A stretch of 64,000 bases of DNA. It comes from Methylobacterium persicinum. GTDB taxonomy: Bacteria > Pseudomonadota > Alphaproteobacteria > Rhizobiales > Beijerinckiaceae. Positions 1 through 8,204 of this stretch are shown here, piece after piece. Position 1 is the stretch's first letter. The number at the start of each line of letters is the position of its first letter. Under the pieces are notes generated by a model. It made no database searches, was not told the DNA's origin, and saw only the letters and a list, made by a program, of their open reading frames with translations. The DNA is taken from positions 1 to 64,000 of the forward strand of contig NZ_BPQX01000042.1 in assembly GCF_022179525.1 (NCBI RefSeq), written 5' to 3'. The translations under genes were made by a program, and so were the position numbers.

Positions 1-61
1 CCGACAGCGCCGTCGCGGCGATGCAGGCCGACGTGACAGCCAGGTTGCCCAAACGCATCAT
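1..61 (-). CDS. 5' end of a possible exported protein, cut by the window edge
   Basis: Reading leftward from tandem ATG codons at 61-56, the visible 20 residues start MMRLGNLAVTSACIAATALS, a basic residue followed by a hydrophobic stretch like a signal peptide. The frame stays open to the window edge. It diverges from the capsule gene kpsS, so an envelope or polysaccharide-export protein would fit the context, but the fragment is too short to identify. No convincing ribosome-binding site is visible and the frame is also open upstream of these ATGs, so the start is uncertain. Confidence 0.3.
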   Translation of the reverse strand, partial: MMRLGNLAVTSACIAATALS

Positions 62-443
62 CCAGAAATCCGTTGTGCCGGGCCCAGCGAACCGGCCCGC
101 GAGCCCATAAGGGGGCGTGAAGACTGCTATCAGCTTAACGGTGAATTGAGGCCGGTTCGAGGATCGCACCTTTCGAAGCACGAAAGCGTACCATCTCTGC
201 AACTATGGCTTGCAAGCTGTGGGGTGCGTTCCCGCGACCATCATGCTGCCGCCTTTTCGGAGCCAGGACGAGTGTCAGAACGCGGCGGAGACCGGCGAGA
301 CGTAGCGCCGACTTCGCTCCGACGGTGCGCGATCGGAAAGTGTTGCTTTCATGGCATTGAACCCCGCTCCCGGCCCTGTAACCTCTCACCTCAACGACGA
401 GGCCGTTCGCGGCCTCCGCACCGTGGGCCGAACCGGCGGGGAC
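62..443. other. Intergenic region upstream of the capsule gene
   Basis: This stretch separates the leftward fragment from kpsS. An upstream in-frame ATG for kpsS lies at 351, so part of it could be coding. I see no RNA gene, strong palindrome or recognisable promoter. The long leftward open frame over it runs antisense to kpsS and looks like a high-GC shadow. Confidence 0.4.
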
Positions 444-1787
444 ATGAACAAAGAGCGCGGCACGGCCGGGAAGGCGAACCAGCGGCAGTCCGGCCGGCAG
501 GTCTTCCTGTTCCTCCAGGGGCCGATCACTCCCTATTTCGCCCATACAGCGGACGCGCTGGAGGCCCGGGGCCACCGCTGCCTGCGCGTCAACCTCTGCT
601 TCGGCGACACCCTGTTCTGGCGCCGGCCCGGGGCGATCAACTATCGCGGTCGCCGGGAGAACTGGCCCGCCTTCATCGCCGACCTGATCGACCGGGAAGG
701 CGTCACCGACCTGATGTTGCTGGGCGAGCAGCGGTTCTACCATAAGGTGGCAATCGCAGCGGCGAAGGCACGAAAGCTGAACGTCACGGTGACGGATTTC
801 GGCTACCTCCGCCCGGACTGGATCACCCTCGAACGCGACGGAATGTCCGGGGACAGCTGCTTTCCCCGCAATCCCGACGAGGTGATGGCCCTGGCCGACG
901 GCCTTCCGGAACCGGATCTGGAGCCGCGTTATCCCGACAGCTTCAAGACGCAGGTGATCTGGGACATCGCCTACCACCTGCTCAGCAACTGGCTGTGGTT
1001 CCTGTTCCCATTCTACCGCTCCCACCAGCTTTACCATCCGGCCCTCGTCTATATCGGCACGGGCTTGCACATCCTGCGCGCCAAGTTCAGCACGCCGAAG
1101 GTCGATCGCTACGTCGCCAAGCTGAAGGCGGAGAAGGCGCCCTATTACGTCCTGCCCCTGCAGATGGAAAACGACTTCCAGCTCCGGGCCTACTCGCCGT
1201 TCTTTGACTTCAAGGCGCCGATCCATACCGTCGTCGCATCGTTCGCTAAGCATGCGCCGGCCAATACCCGTCTCCTGATCAAGGCCCATCCCCTGGACCC
1301 GGGCATGCGCAACTGGGCGCGGATCGTCCGCCGCTCGGCGGCGAAGCATGGCGTCTCGGGCCGTGTGGATTTCGTGGACGGCGGCAACCTTGCGGTGATG
1401 CTCGATGCCTCGAAGGGTTGCATCACCGTGAACAGCACCGTGGGCCTCTGGGCGATGCGCGTGGCGGTGCCCACGATCACCCTCGGCACGGCGGTCTACG
1501 ACATCGAGGGTCTGACCTTCCAGGGGCCCCTCGACCGGTTCTGGACCGAAGCGCGGCCGCCCCGGAAGGAGCTCTGGCACGCCTTCGTCCGGGCGATCGT
1601 CGCCCATATCCAGATCCGCGGCGTGTACTATGCCAAGGACGGCCTCGCGGCGGCCGTTCAGGCCACGGCCTCCCGCCTCGACCTGACCGAAGGTGCCTGG
1701 CTCGAGATGCGCACCCGCGCCCGGCGGAGCACTGAGGGCGAGGATCTCGCGATCCCCGAACACGGCTTCGGGTTTCAGAACGTCTGA
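444..1787 (+). CDS. kpsS: Capsular polysaccharide biosynthesis protein, KpsS-like
   Basis: About 447 residues resembling KpsS, the Kdo transferase that starts the poly-Kdo linker joining group 2-type capsule to lysophosphatidylglycerol at the inner face of the cytoplasmic membrane. The N-terminal core begins RQVFLFLQGPITPYF and is followed by GHRCLRVNLCFGD. A motif LLIKAHPLDPG near the C-terminal third matches the conserved K-x-H-P-x-D-x-G of the family. The ATG at 444 follows a purine-rich GGCGGGGAC; an in-frame ATG at 351 would add 31 unconserved-looking residues. It converges with kpsC, its usual partner. No capsule ABC transporter lies in the window. Confidence 0.82.
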   Translation: MNKERGTAGKANQRQSGRQVFLFLQGPITPYFAHTADALEARGHRCLRVNLCFGDTLFWRRPGAINYRGRRENWPAFIADLIDREGVTDLMLLGEQRFYHKVAIAAAKARKLNVTVTDFGYLRPDWITLERDGMSGDSCFPRNPDEVMALADGLPEPDLEPRYPDSFKTQVIWDIAYHLLSNWLWFLFPFYRSHQLYHPALVYIGTGLHILRAKFSTPKVDRYVAKLKAEKAPYYVLPLQMENDFQLRAYSPFFDFKAPIHTVVASFAKHAPANTRLLIKAHPLDPGMRNWARIVRRSAAKHGVSGRVDFVDGGNLAVMLDASKGCITVNSTVGLWAMRVAVPTITLGTAVYDIEGLTFQGPLDRFWTEARPPRKELWHAFVRAIVAHIQIRGVYYAKDGLAAAVQATASRLDLTEGAWLEMRTRARRSTEGEDLAIPEHGFGFQNV

Positions 1788-1902
1788 CACCCCCGCGCCC
1801 GCGGGTTCGTCCCGCGGGCGCGCAGATGATCAAGCCGTTTAAGAATGTGCGGCGAAGGCCGATGCGTGTGTCGTACCGGCATCCCCCCTGGTGAACGCGG
1901 CG

Positions 1903-3915
1903 CTACCGCCGCCGCAGCAGGTGGCGCGAGGTCAGCGACCAGACCTGCTTCAGGACCGCCTCGACGGTGGGCTCCCGCCGCATCAACCCCGCATCGCCCT
2001 CCGACAGTCGCTGGATGATCACCTCCGGCGGACAGGGCAGGCCGGTCCGCGGATCGACGTAGTGCGGGTAGACGATGAGAGCGCCGGCGACCAGCTCGTC
2101 GAGGGTGACGCGCCGGGTCCGGCGGGGGCAGGCGGGGCTCTCCGTCAGGCCCCAGCCGGCATAGAACGGCAGCCCGTGCGTCGTGACGCTCCGCCCCCGC
2201 AACAGAGCTTCGAACCCGATCAGTGACGAGATGGTCTCGACATGGTCGGCGATCTCGAGGGCGTCGGCGGCGGACACGTCCCGCAGGACGATATCCGCGT
2301 GGGCGGCGATGTCCGCCGGAGCGACCCAGCCGGGACGCAGGCCCGCCTCCACGTCCGGATGCGGCTTGAAGGCGATCACCGCGTCCGGATGGCGCTTCCT
2401 CGCCAGCATGAGCAGATCGGCGTTCCGCGTGACCGTCGCCGCGCAGAGCCGGATCGAGGCGTCGTTTTCGACCTGTCCGGCGACGAGCACGACCCGGCCC
2501 GCCTTCGGCATGGCCGGCAGGGGTGCCGAGCCGACATTGTACTTGCTGAGCCGAGCCTCCACGACCGCCGCCCGCAGCCGCTTGGCCCGCTCCAGCACGT
2601 CGGCGGGGAAGCCGCCATTTTCCAGCATCTGTTCGAGGTCGCTCGGCGCGGTCGCGTCGTAATAGATGCCGGTGCCGTCGAGCACATGCGAGGCACCCGG
2701 CCTCAGGGCGACGCCGAGCCCGATGGAGCGGATAAAACCGTCTTCCATGCGCATGAGCGGCACCCCGGCCTCGCGACAGGCGCGGTCGAGGTTCTCCGGA
2801 GCTCGGCTCGCCCAGGCGACGACCCGGTCATAGCGGGCGATCTCAGCGGCCTTTGGATCGTGTCGCGGGGCGGCTACGGCGGGGATCCGCCCCGGGGAGG
2901 CCAGGGCCTGCACCAGCCACCGGCGCTTCCAGGCAGCGAAGCCGATGCAGAGCGTCCGAGCGGCGTTCACCCGCTGCTCCTCCACGATCAGGCGAAGGAT
3001 CGCGGCCGCTTCCTCGAACCGGCAGGTCTCGCCGCCATAGGGCTCGAAGTAGCGGGAGCAGATCAGGTAGACGGCGGCGAAGACTTCGGCCGGCGAGCGG
3101 TCCCGCGTGCGGCGGATCGGATCGAGCCGGTCGTCGGTGAAGCCCCAGCCGGCGTAGAAGGGCACGCCGAAACACGTGACCTGTCGGCCGGCGAGGGCCG
3201 CCTCGAAGCCAATATGGCTCGTAACCACGTAGAGCCGGTCCGCCGACTCGATCACGGACCACGCTTCGACCGGCCGGGTGATCGCCCGGGCGCCGGACGC
3301 CTCGACGGCGGCCGGTGAGAGGTGGCCAGCATGGCCCGGCCGCGCGGCCGGATCCATGACGACCACCCTGTCCGCATCCGGGTGTTCCGCCGCGGCGGCC
3401 TCGAGCATGGTGGAGAAGGCTTTCTCGCTCGCCAGACCGAAGCCGATGGTCGGGTCCTTCGGCACCTGATCGACGATCACGACGAGGGGCCGTCGCCGGT
3501 TTCGCTCGACCAGCACCGTCGAAAGGTCCACCCGCCTTGGATCGTTGTCGAGGCTGAGCCGCGCCCGGCGCAGGAGCGCGATGCCGGCTTCGGCGCGGGC
3601 GAGGATCTCGTCGCTCTCCCAGCCGCCCTCCTGAAGCATCGTCTCCAGTTCGCTCGGGGCGGTGGCGTCGTAATAGATGCCGAGCCCGTCGACGATGGAG
3701 CTCAGGGGGCGCAGGGTCCGGGCGCCTGGCAGGCGCAGGAAACCCTCGTCCCAGCGGTCCGCGTGGCCCACCCGGCGGGAGACCGGCTCGCTGCCGAGGC
3801 GGCGCACCGGCCTTCCCCCGGGCATCTCGATCTCCGAGAGCGTCCGCGGCCACAGGCGCTTGAGCTTGCCACCTTCCATCCGTGTGTCATCCAATCCCGG
3901 AACTGCGTGGGCCAT
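1903..3915 (-). CDS. kpsC: Capsular polysaccharide biosynthesis protein, KpsC-like, two tandem transferase modules
   Basis: The 670 residues match KpsC length (around 680). KpsC carries two retaining beta-Kdo transferase modules that extend the capsule linker. Two homologous halves are visible: GIYYDATAPSELE near residue 80 and GIYYDATAPSDLE near 417, plus VPFYAGWGFT near 251 and a matching LPFYAGWGLT in the second half. The second half has EDGFIRS and KPHPDV (517-522). At the equivalent place the first half reads MDPAARPG (187-194), so that copy may be altered or inactive. Codon 13 is an alternative ATG start. A 17-bp stem-loop lies directly upstream of the first start codon. Confidence 0.82.
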   Translation of the reverse strand: MAHAVPGLDDTRMEGGKLKRLWPRTLSEIEMPGGRPVRRLGSEPVSRRVGHADRWDEGFLRLPGARTLRPLSSIVDGLGIYYDATAPSELETMLQEGGWESDEILARAEAGIALLRRARLSLDNDPRRVDLSTVLVERNRRRPLVVIVDQVPKDPTIGFGLASEKAFSTMLEAAAAEHPDADRVVVMDPAARPGHAGHLSPAAVEASGARAITRPVEAWSVIESADRLYVVTSHIGFEAALAGRQVTCFGVPFYAGWGFTDDRLDPIRRTRDRSPAEVFAAVYLICSRYFEPYGGETCRFEEAAAILRLIVEEQRVNAARTLCIGFAAWKRRWLVQALASPGRIPAVAAPRHDPKAAEIARYDRVVAWASRAPENLDRACREAGVPLMRMEDGFIRSIGLGVALRPGASHVLDGTGIYYDATAPSDLEQMLENGGFPADVLERAKRLRAAVVEARLSKYNVGSAPLPAMPKAGRVVLVAGQVENDASIRLCAATVTRNADLLMLARKRHPDAVIAFKPHPDVEAGLRPGWVAPADIAAHADIVLRDVSAADALEIADHVETISSLIGFEALLRGRSVTTHGLPFYAGWGLTESPACPRRTRRVTLDELVAGALIVYPHYVDPRTGLPCPPEVIIQRLSEGDAGLMRREPTVEAVLKQVWSLTSRHLLRRR

Positions 3916-3918
3916 ACC

Positions 3919-3962
3919 TGCCTCAGGCGGAATTCAGCTTTAGCCGAATTCCGCCTGAGGCA
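3919..3962. repeat. Perfect 17-bp inverted repeat abutting the kpsC start codon
   Basis: The arms 3919-3935 and 3946-3962 are perfect reverse complements around a 10-nt loop. In kpsC mRNA the 3' arm ends only three nucleotides before the first ATG, so any ribosome-binding site for that start would lie in the stem. It may be a translational control hairpin, an intergenic palindromic repeat, or part of the untranslated leader if translation begins at codon 13. Confidence 0.7.
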
Positions 3963-4253
3963 GATCCCGCTTGAGCCAAGTCCCGCCCGAATAACCCGGT
4001 TTGGTCTTCGAAGCGGACCCTGCCCGGCCCAGTTGCAACGCATCCGGGCATAACACCGGCGGCTTCCACGCCGAAATCGGCTTCCCCTGCGGCGGGGAGC
4101 ACTCTACGAGGCCCGCGACGGGGCGGCCCCTTTCATATCGCCACGACAGCGTCAAGGAAGGCGGCGTCGGGCGGGTGGCAGGCGGGGCGACGCCTCAGAC
4201 GGGAAGGCGGAGAACATGGCGGCATCCATCAGCGGCAGGCCGGGCGGCGTTCG
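3963..4253. other. Divergent intergenic region between kpsC and the SDR gene
   Basis: Together with the stem-loop, this region separates kpsC from the SDR gene and should hold promoters in both directions. No strong terminator, RNA gene or clear promoter consensus was recognised. A rightward open frame here overlaps the SDR gene in another frame and has no recognisable protein features. Confidence 0.4.
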
Positions 4254-5012
4254 GTGAGGACGATACTCATCACGGGGGCGTCGAGCGGCATCGGCGCCGC
4301 CCTCGCCCGCCACTACGCCGCAGCCGATACCCGCCTCGTCCTGGTCGCGCGCAACGAGCCACGCCTCGCGGCGGTGGCGCAGGAATGCCGGGCGAAGGGC
4401 GCCGTCGCCGAGGTCGCCCAGGGCGATACCCGCGACCGGGCGGCGATCCGCCGCCTCCTGGCCGAGGTCGATGCCCGCTCACCCCTCGACCTCGTCGTCG
4501 TCAACGCCGCCATCAACGGCGGTGGGCGCGAGGGGCGGGTCGAGACCGAGGAGACGGCCTTCGAGACGGCGGACATCAATTATACCGGCTCCCTCAACGT
4601 GATGCTTCCGGCGCTGAGCCTGATGCTCGCCCGCGGACGGGGACAGATCGCGTTGATGTCGTCGCTTGCGGCCTATGCGCCCCTGGCCGACGCCCCGACC
4701 TATAGCGGCGCGAAGGCCGCCCTGGTGGCCCACGGCCTGGCCCTGCGGCAGAAGGTCTGGCCGCTCGGCGTGAAGATCAGCGTCGTGACGCCGGGTTATG
4801 TGAAGACGCCCATGGGCGGCGAACTCAAGGGCTGGCGCCCCCTGGAATTGAGCGCGGACGACGCTGCTGCGATCATCGCCCGGGGTCTCGCCCGGGATCG
4901 GGATGTGGTGTCCTTCCCCCTGCCCCTGGCCGTGCTGGCCCGCTCGGTGCTGCTGCTGCCGGAATGGGTCAGGCGGATCGGGCTTTCGGCCTTCAAGTTC
5001 AATCAGCGGTGA
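4254..5012 (+). CDS. Short-chain dehydrogenase/reductase
   Basis: A 252-residue NAD(P)-dependent oxidoreductase of the classical SDR fold. Visible motifs are TGASSGIG at residues 7-14 (cofactor loop), the NAA-type motif VVNAAING, the catalytic serine region ALMSSLAAY and the YSGAK active-site motif. The C-terminus is basic and hydrophobic, suggesting membrane association. The start is GTG at 4254. Its stop overlaps the next start by four bases (GTGA), so it is probably co-translated with the formyltransferase-like protein. Substrate unknown; proximity to kpsC/kpsS makes a sugar or lipid intermediate possible. Confidence 0.82.
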   Translation: MRTILITGASSGIGAALARHYAAADTRLVLVARNEPRLAAVAQECRAKGAVAEVAQGDTRDRAAIRRLLAEVDARSPLDLVVVNAAINGGGREGRVETEETAFETADINYTGSLNVMLPALSLMLARGRGQIALMSSLAAYAPLADAPTYSGAKAALVAHGLALRQKVWPLGVKISVVTPGYVKTPMGGELKGWRPLELSADDAAAIIARGLARDRDVVSFPLPLAVLARSVLLLPEWVRRIGLSAFKFNQR

Positions 5013-5863
5013 CGGACTTGCGGATCGCCCTCCTCGTCCTCGAAGCGTTGCCGAACGCCAGGACCGTCCGGCGGCTCGTGGCCGACCGGGCGGGCGAGAT
5101 CGTCTTCGTCGGGTTGTCCAATGCCGAACGTCCCTCGACCGGCGGCCTCACGGGCCAGATGCGCCGCCATCTCTCTCGGTCGGGAACCGGCATCCTGCCC
5201 TACCTCGCGGTGAATTTCGGCCTGCCGGACCTGTTGCGTCCCCTCGCGCCCCTGACCCAGGCCGCCGCCGGCAGCACGGATCGGCCCGAGGCGACCCCCC
5301 TGGCGACCCTGTGCCGGCGTCTCGGCATCCGCGCGGCCAAGGTGGATGACGTGAACGGGCCGGAGACCGCCAAGGCCCTCCGCGAGGCCGAGCCGGATCT
5401 GATCCTGACCTATCACTTCGACCAGATCCTCAAGCCCGAGACCATCGCCCTGGCCCGGCTCGGCGGGATCAACGGCCATCCGGGCCTCCTGCCGCGCCAC
5501 CGGGGACCGGTGCCGACGATCCACGCCTTGGCCGAGGGGCCCGACGCCTTCGGGATGACCCTGCACCGGCTCGCCGCCGCCATCGATGCCGGGGCGATCC
5601 TCGACCAGGAGGCGGTGCGCCTGCCCGCGGACGTCACCGCGACCCGGGCCGCCGTGATGCTCCACGCCCACGGACGGGGGATGCTCGACCGGCTGCTCGA
5701 TACCGTCGTCGCCACTGGCACCCTGCCCGAGGGGAGAATGGTCGACATGCTGCCCTACTGCCCCTTCCCCGACCGGGCGATGCTGGCCGGCCTCAAACGT
5801 CGGGGCCTGCGGCTGACCGATACGGAGGACCTGAAGGCCGCCGCTGGGCTGTCGTTGCGGTAG
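5009..5863 (+). CDS. Formyltransferase-family protein
   Basis: About 284 residues with a formyl-transferase N domain of the Fmt/PurN/ArnA type. The segment GGINGHPGLLPRHRGPVPT contains the Asn and His of the catalytic triad, and IDAGAIL supplies the expected Asp. The family transfers formyl from 10-formyl-tetrahydrofolate to an amine on a tRNA, nucleotide or amino sugar. The likely start is GTG at 5009, overlapping the SDR stop. It lacks the long C-terminal domain of methionyl-tRNA formyltransferase, so N-formylation of an amino sugar for surface polysaccharide is a reasonable inference. Confidence 0.72.
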   Translation: MTDLRIALLVLEALPNARTVRRLVADRAGEIVFVGLSNAERPSTGGLTGQMRRHLSRSGTGILPYLAVNFGLPDLLRPLAPLTQAAAGSTDRPEATPLATLCRRLGIRAAKVDDVNGPETAKALREAEPDLILTYHFDQILKPETIALARLGGINGHPGLLPRHRGPVPTIHALAEGPDAFGMTLHRLAAAIDAGAILDQEAVRLPADVTATRAAVMLHAHGRGMLDRLLDTVVATGTLPEGRMVDMLPYCPFPDRAMLAGLKRRGLRLTDTEDLKAAAGLSLR

Positions 5864-5894
5864 GTTTGGCACCCCGCCGCCTGGTCATTCCCTC

Positions 5895-5996
5895 CCCGTC
5901 ATTGCGAGCGCAGCGAAGCAATCCAGGGCAGCGCGCCGCCTCTGAAACGTGGCTCTCGATTGCGTCTCTGCGCTTGCGATCAGGGATGGGAATGGC
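5895..5996. repeat. Palindromic intergenic repeat (REP-like), degenerate second arm
   Basis: A first arm of the form CGTCATTGCGAGCG followed by CAGCGAAGCAATCCAGGG is followed by a degenerate inverted partner (about 5952-5990). Related elements occur at 17177-17274, 27665-27758 and 57508-57600. This copy sits between the 3' ends of convergent genes. Confidence 0.7.
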
Positions 5997-6017
5997 GGCG
6001 ACATAAGCCTGCTGGGT

Positions 6018-7403
6018 TTAGTCCCCCCGCTCGACTACGCGCCTGCGGCCATACCCAAAAAAGATCGCCAGCCCGATCACGAGCCAAACGGTGAGCCGGA
6101 TCCATGTCTCCGGCGGCAGGGATACCATCAGGCCGGCGCAAGCCAGGAGGCCGAGCCCTGCGACGAGGTCGGCTGCAGGTACCCGGAAGGGCCGTGGCCG
6201 GTCCGGTTGCCGCCGCCGCAGGATCGGCACGCTGGCGCAGACGAGACCGAAGGCGAGCAGGGTGCCGATGCTGACGAGTTCGCCCAGCACCGCGATGGGC
6301 ACCAGCCCCGCGATGGCGGCGGTGAAGAGGCCGATCATCCATTGGCTCGCCGCCGGGACCCGGCTGCGGGGACTGATCCGGGCGAAGGCATCGGGCAGGA
6401 GGCGGTCCCGCGCCATCGCGTAGAAGATGCGTCCCTGACCGTAGAGGGCGGTGAGGGTCGATGTGGTCAGCCCGACGAGCGCGCCGACTTTCACGAACAG
6501 GGCGAAGCCCGGATAGCCGATCGTATCGACCGCCTTGGCGATGGGATCGGGCACGTCGAGCTCCCTGTACGGGACGAGACCGGTCAGCACGCCGGCGACG
6601 GCGACGTAGAGCAGGGTGCTGAGGACGAGGGAGCCGATGAGCCCCACGGGGGCGTCGGCCTGCGGATCGCGGCATTCGCCCGCCGCCGTCGAGACGGTCT
6701 CGAAGCCGATGAAGGCGAAGAACACGACCGCGGCGCCCCGCACGACACCGCTGGCGCCGAAGCTGCCGAAGGTGCCCGCGTTCGCTGGCACGAAGGGGTG
6801 CCACAGGTCCGGTTTCACGAAGGCGGCGCCCAGCCCCACGAAGGCGAGGATGATCGCCACCTTCAGCGCCACCAGGGCGGCGTTCACGCCCGCGGCCTGT
6901 CGCACGCCCCCCGTGAGCAGGAAGGTGAGCGCCAGCACGATCCCCGCAGCCGGCAGGTCGATCATGCCCCCCTCCCCCGGCGCCGCGGCGAGAGACGGAG
7001 GCAGGTGGAGGCCGAAATCCGCCAGCAGCGATTGGGCATAGCCCGACCATCCCGCGGCCACTGTCGCGGCAGCGAAGGCGAATTCGAGCACGAGGTCCCA
7101 GCCCACGAGCCATGCCGGCAGGAGGCCGAGGCTGACGCGCGTGTAGGCGTAGGTCGATCCCGCCTCCGGGATCATCGCCGCGAGTTCGGCATAGCAAAGT
7201 CCGACGAGGCCGCTGACCAGTCCACCGATCACGAAGGACAGGACGAGGGCCGGCCCGGCATCGTGCGCCGCCGCCGTCCCGGTCAGGACAAAGATGCCCG
7301 CCCCGATCGTCCCGCCGAGGCCGATGCAGACGAGGCCGGGGGCGGTGAGGGCGCGGGCGAGGCCACGCTCCGGTGTCGCAGCTGCGCCGTCCCTCATGGC
7401 CAT
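6018..7403 (-). CDS. APC-superfamily amino-acid permease
   Basis: A 461-residue polytopic membrane protein of the cationic amino-acid transporter (CAT/YfnA-like) branch of the APC superfamily. The first membrane segment has the signature GLGGTIGAGIFVLTG, followed by AELAAMIPEAGSTYAYT, with about 12 hydrophobic segments in total. It should import amino acids across the cytoplasmic membrane by proton symport or exchange; the substrate cannot be read from sequence. In-frame ATGs at 7403 and 7397 are alternative starts. It appears monocistronic and converges with the formyltransferase gene. Confidence 0.85.
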   Translation of the reverse strand: MAMRDGAAATPERGLARALTAPGLVCIGLGGTIGAGIFVLTGTAAAHDAGPALVLSFVIGGLVSGLVGLCYAELAAMIPEAGSTYAYTRVSLGLLPAWLVGWDLVLEFAFAAATVAAGWSGYAQSLLADFGLHLPPSLAAAPGEGGMIDLPAAGIVLALTFLLTGGVRQAAGVNAALVALKVAIILAFVGLGAAFVKPDLWHPFVPANAGTFGSFGASGVVRGAAVVFFAFIGFETVSTAAGECRDPQADAPVGLIGSLVLSTLLYVAVAGVLTGLVPYRELDVPDPIAKAVDTIGYPGFALFVKVGALVGLTTSTLTALYGQGRIFYAMARDRLLPDAFARISPRSRVPAASQWMIGLFTAAIAGLVPIAVLGELVSIGTLLAFGLVCASVPILRRRQPDRPRPFRVPAADLVAGLGLLACAGLMVSLPPETWIRLTVWLVIGLAIFFGYGRRRVVERGD

Positions 7404-7730
7404 CCCTGGTTCCCCGCCGCCCCATGCCTATTGCGCGAAGCAACCCACGATAGCGCGCCGTCCGGAAACGTCCCGCTACTGTGGATCGTGTCGCCTCGCG
7501 CGCGATCGGGATGGGCAGGGCAAGTCCCGCGCCTGTCCCCGCGAGGCACCCGGGGCTGGTATCCGCGGCGGTTTCGTGTATGGATCGCCCCGGCCTCGAC
7601 CCGGATACCGGGCGGGGCTTGAGCCGCTTGCGGCAGACCGTGCTGGACGACATCCCGGCACAGGCCGTTCCGCAGGCATTGGCGCCGTGACCCGGCGCCT
7701 CACCGTACGAAAACACCCGAAAGGCACGCG
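7404..7730. other. Divergent intergenic region upstream of rpsO
   Basis: The 327 bases between the permease start and rpsO should carry both promoters and the rpsO leader. truB, often upstream of rpsO, is not here. I see no clear riboswitch or terminator, and the small open frames inside lack recognisable protein features. Confidence 0.4.
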
Positions 7731-8000
7731 ATGTCGATCACGGCAGAGCGCAAGAGCGCGCTCATCAAGCAGCACCGCCACGACGCGAAGGACACCGGCT
7801 CCCCTGAGGTGCAGGTGGCCATCCTGTCCGAGCGGATCGCGAACCTGACCGGCCACTTCAAGACCCACAGCAAGGACAACCATTCCCGCCGTGGCCTCCT
7901 GAAGCTGGTCTCCCAGCGCCGGTCGCTCCTCGACTATCTGAAGCGCAAGGACGAGGCGCGCTACCGCACCCTCATCGAGAAGCTCGGCATCCGCCGCTGA
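7731..8000 (+). CDS. rpsO: 30S ribosomal protein S15
   Basis: The 89 residues match S15 over the full length, from [15 protein letters not shown] through [15 protein letters not shown] to [13 protein letters not shown]15 binds the central domain of 16S rRNA and helps bridge the subunits. It lies upstream of pnp, the widely conserved order in which S15 and polynucleotide phosphorylase share a transcript. The start ATG follows the purine-rich CGAAAGGCACGCG. Confidence 0.98.
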   Translation: MSITAERKSALIKQHRHDAKDTGSPEVQVAILSERIANLTGHFKTHSKDNHSRRGLLKLVSQRRSLLDYLKRKDEARYRTLIEKLGIRR

Positions 8001-8122
8001 TTCTCCCCTGATTTCGCGCGGCTCCGGTCCCCGGGGCCGCGTTCGACTTTGGCCGGTCCGGGCATGGGGCTCGGGCAGGCCGCACGGGCCGCCCCATCGC
8101 ACGTGATCGGGGCAGGATCACC

Positions 8123-8142
8123 GGGGGCTTCGCGAAGCCCCC
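8123..8142 (+). other. Stem-loop in the rpsO-pnp spacer
   Basis: A perfect GC-rich hairpin (GGGGGCTT / CGCG / AAGCCCCC) with possible outer pairing between GGGGCA near 8119 and TGCCCC near 8151. There is no U tract, so it is not a typical terminator. In enteric bacteria a hairpin here is cut by RNase III for pnp autoregulation; the same role here is an inference. Confidence 0.55.
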
Positions 8143-8204
8143 CGTCGTCTTGCCCCCGCCGTGCCGGGCGAAGCCCGCCGCATGAAGGCAAGGACAGACT
8201 GACC

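Noticed and set aside
135-1790. Leftward open frame of 551 codons opposite kpsS
   Set aside because: Antisense to the conserved KpsS-like gene with no recognisable domain.
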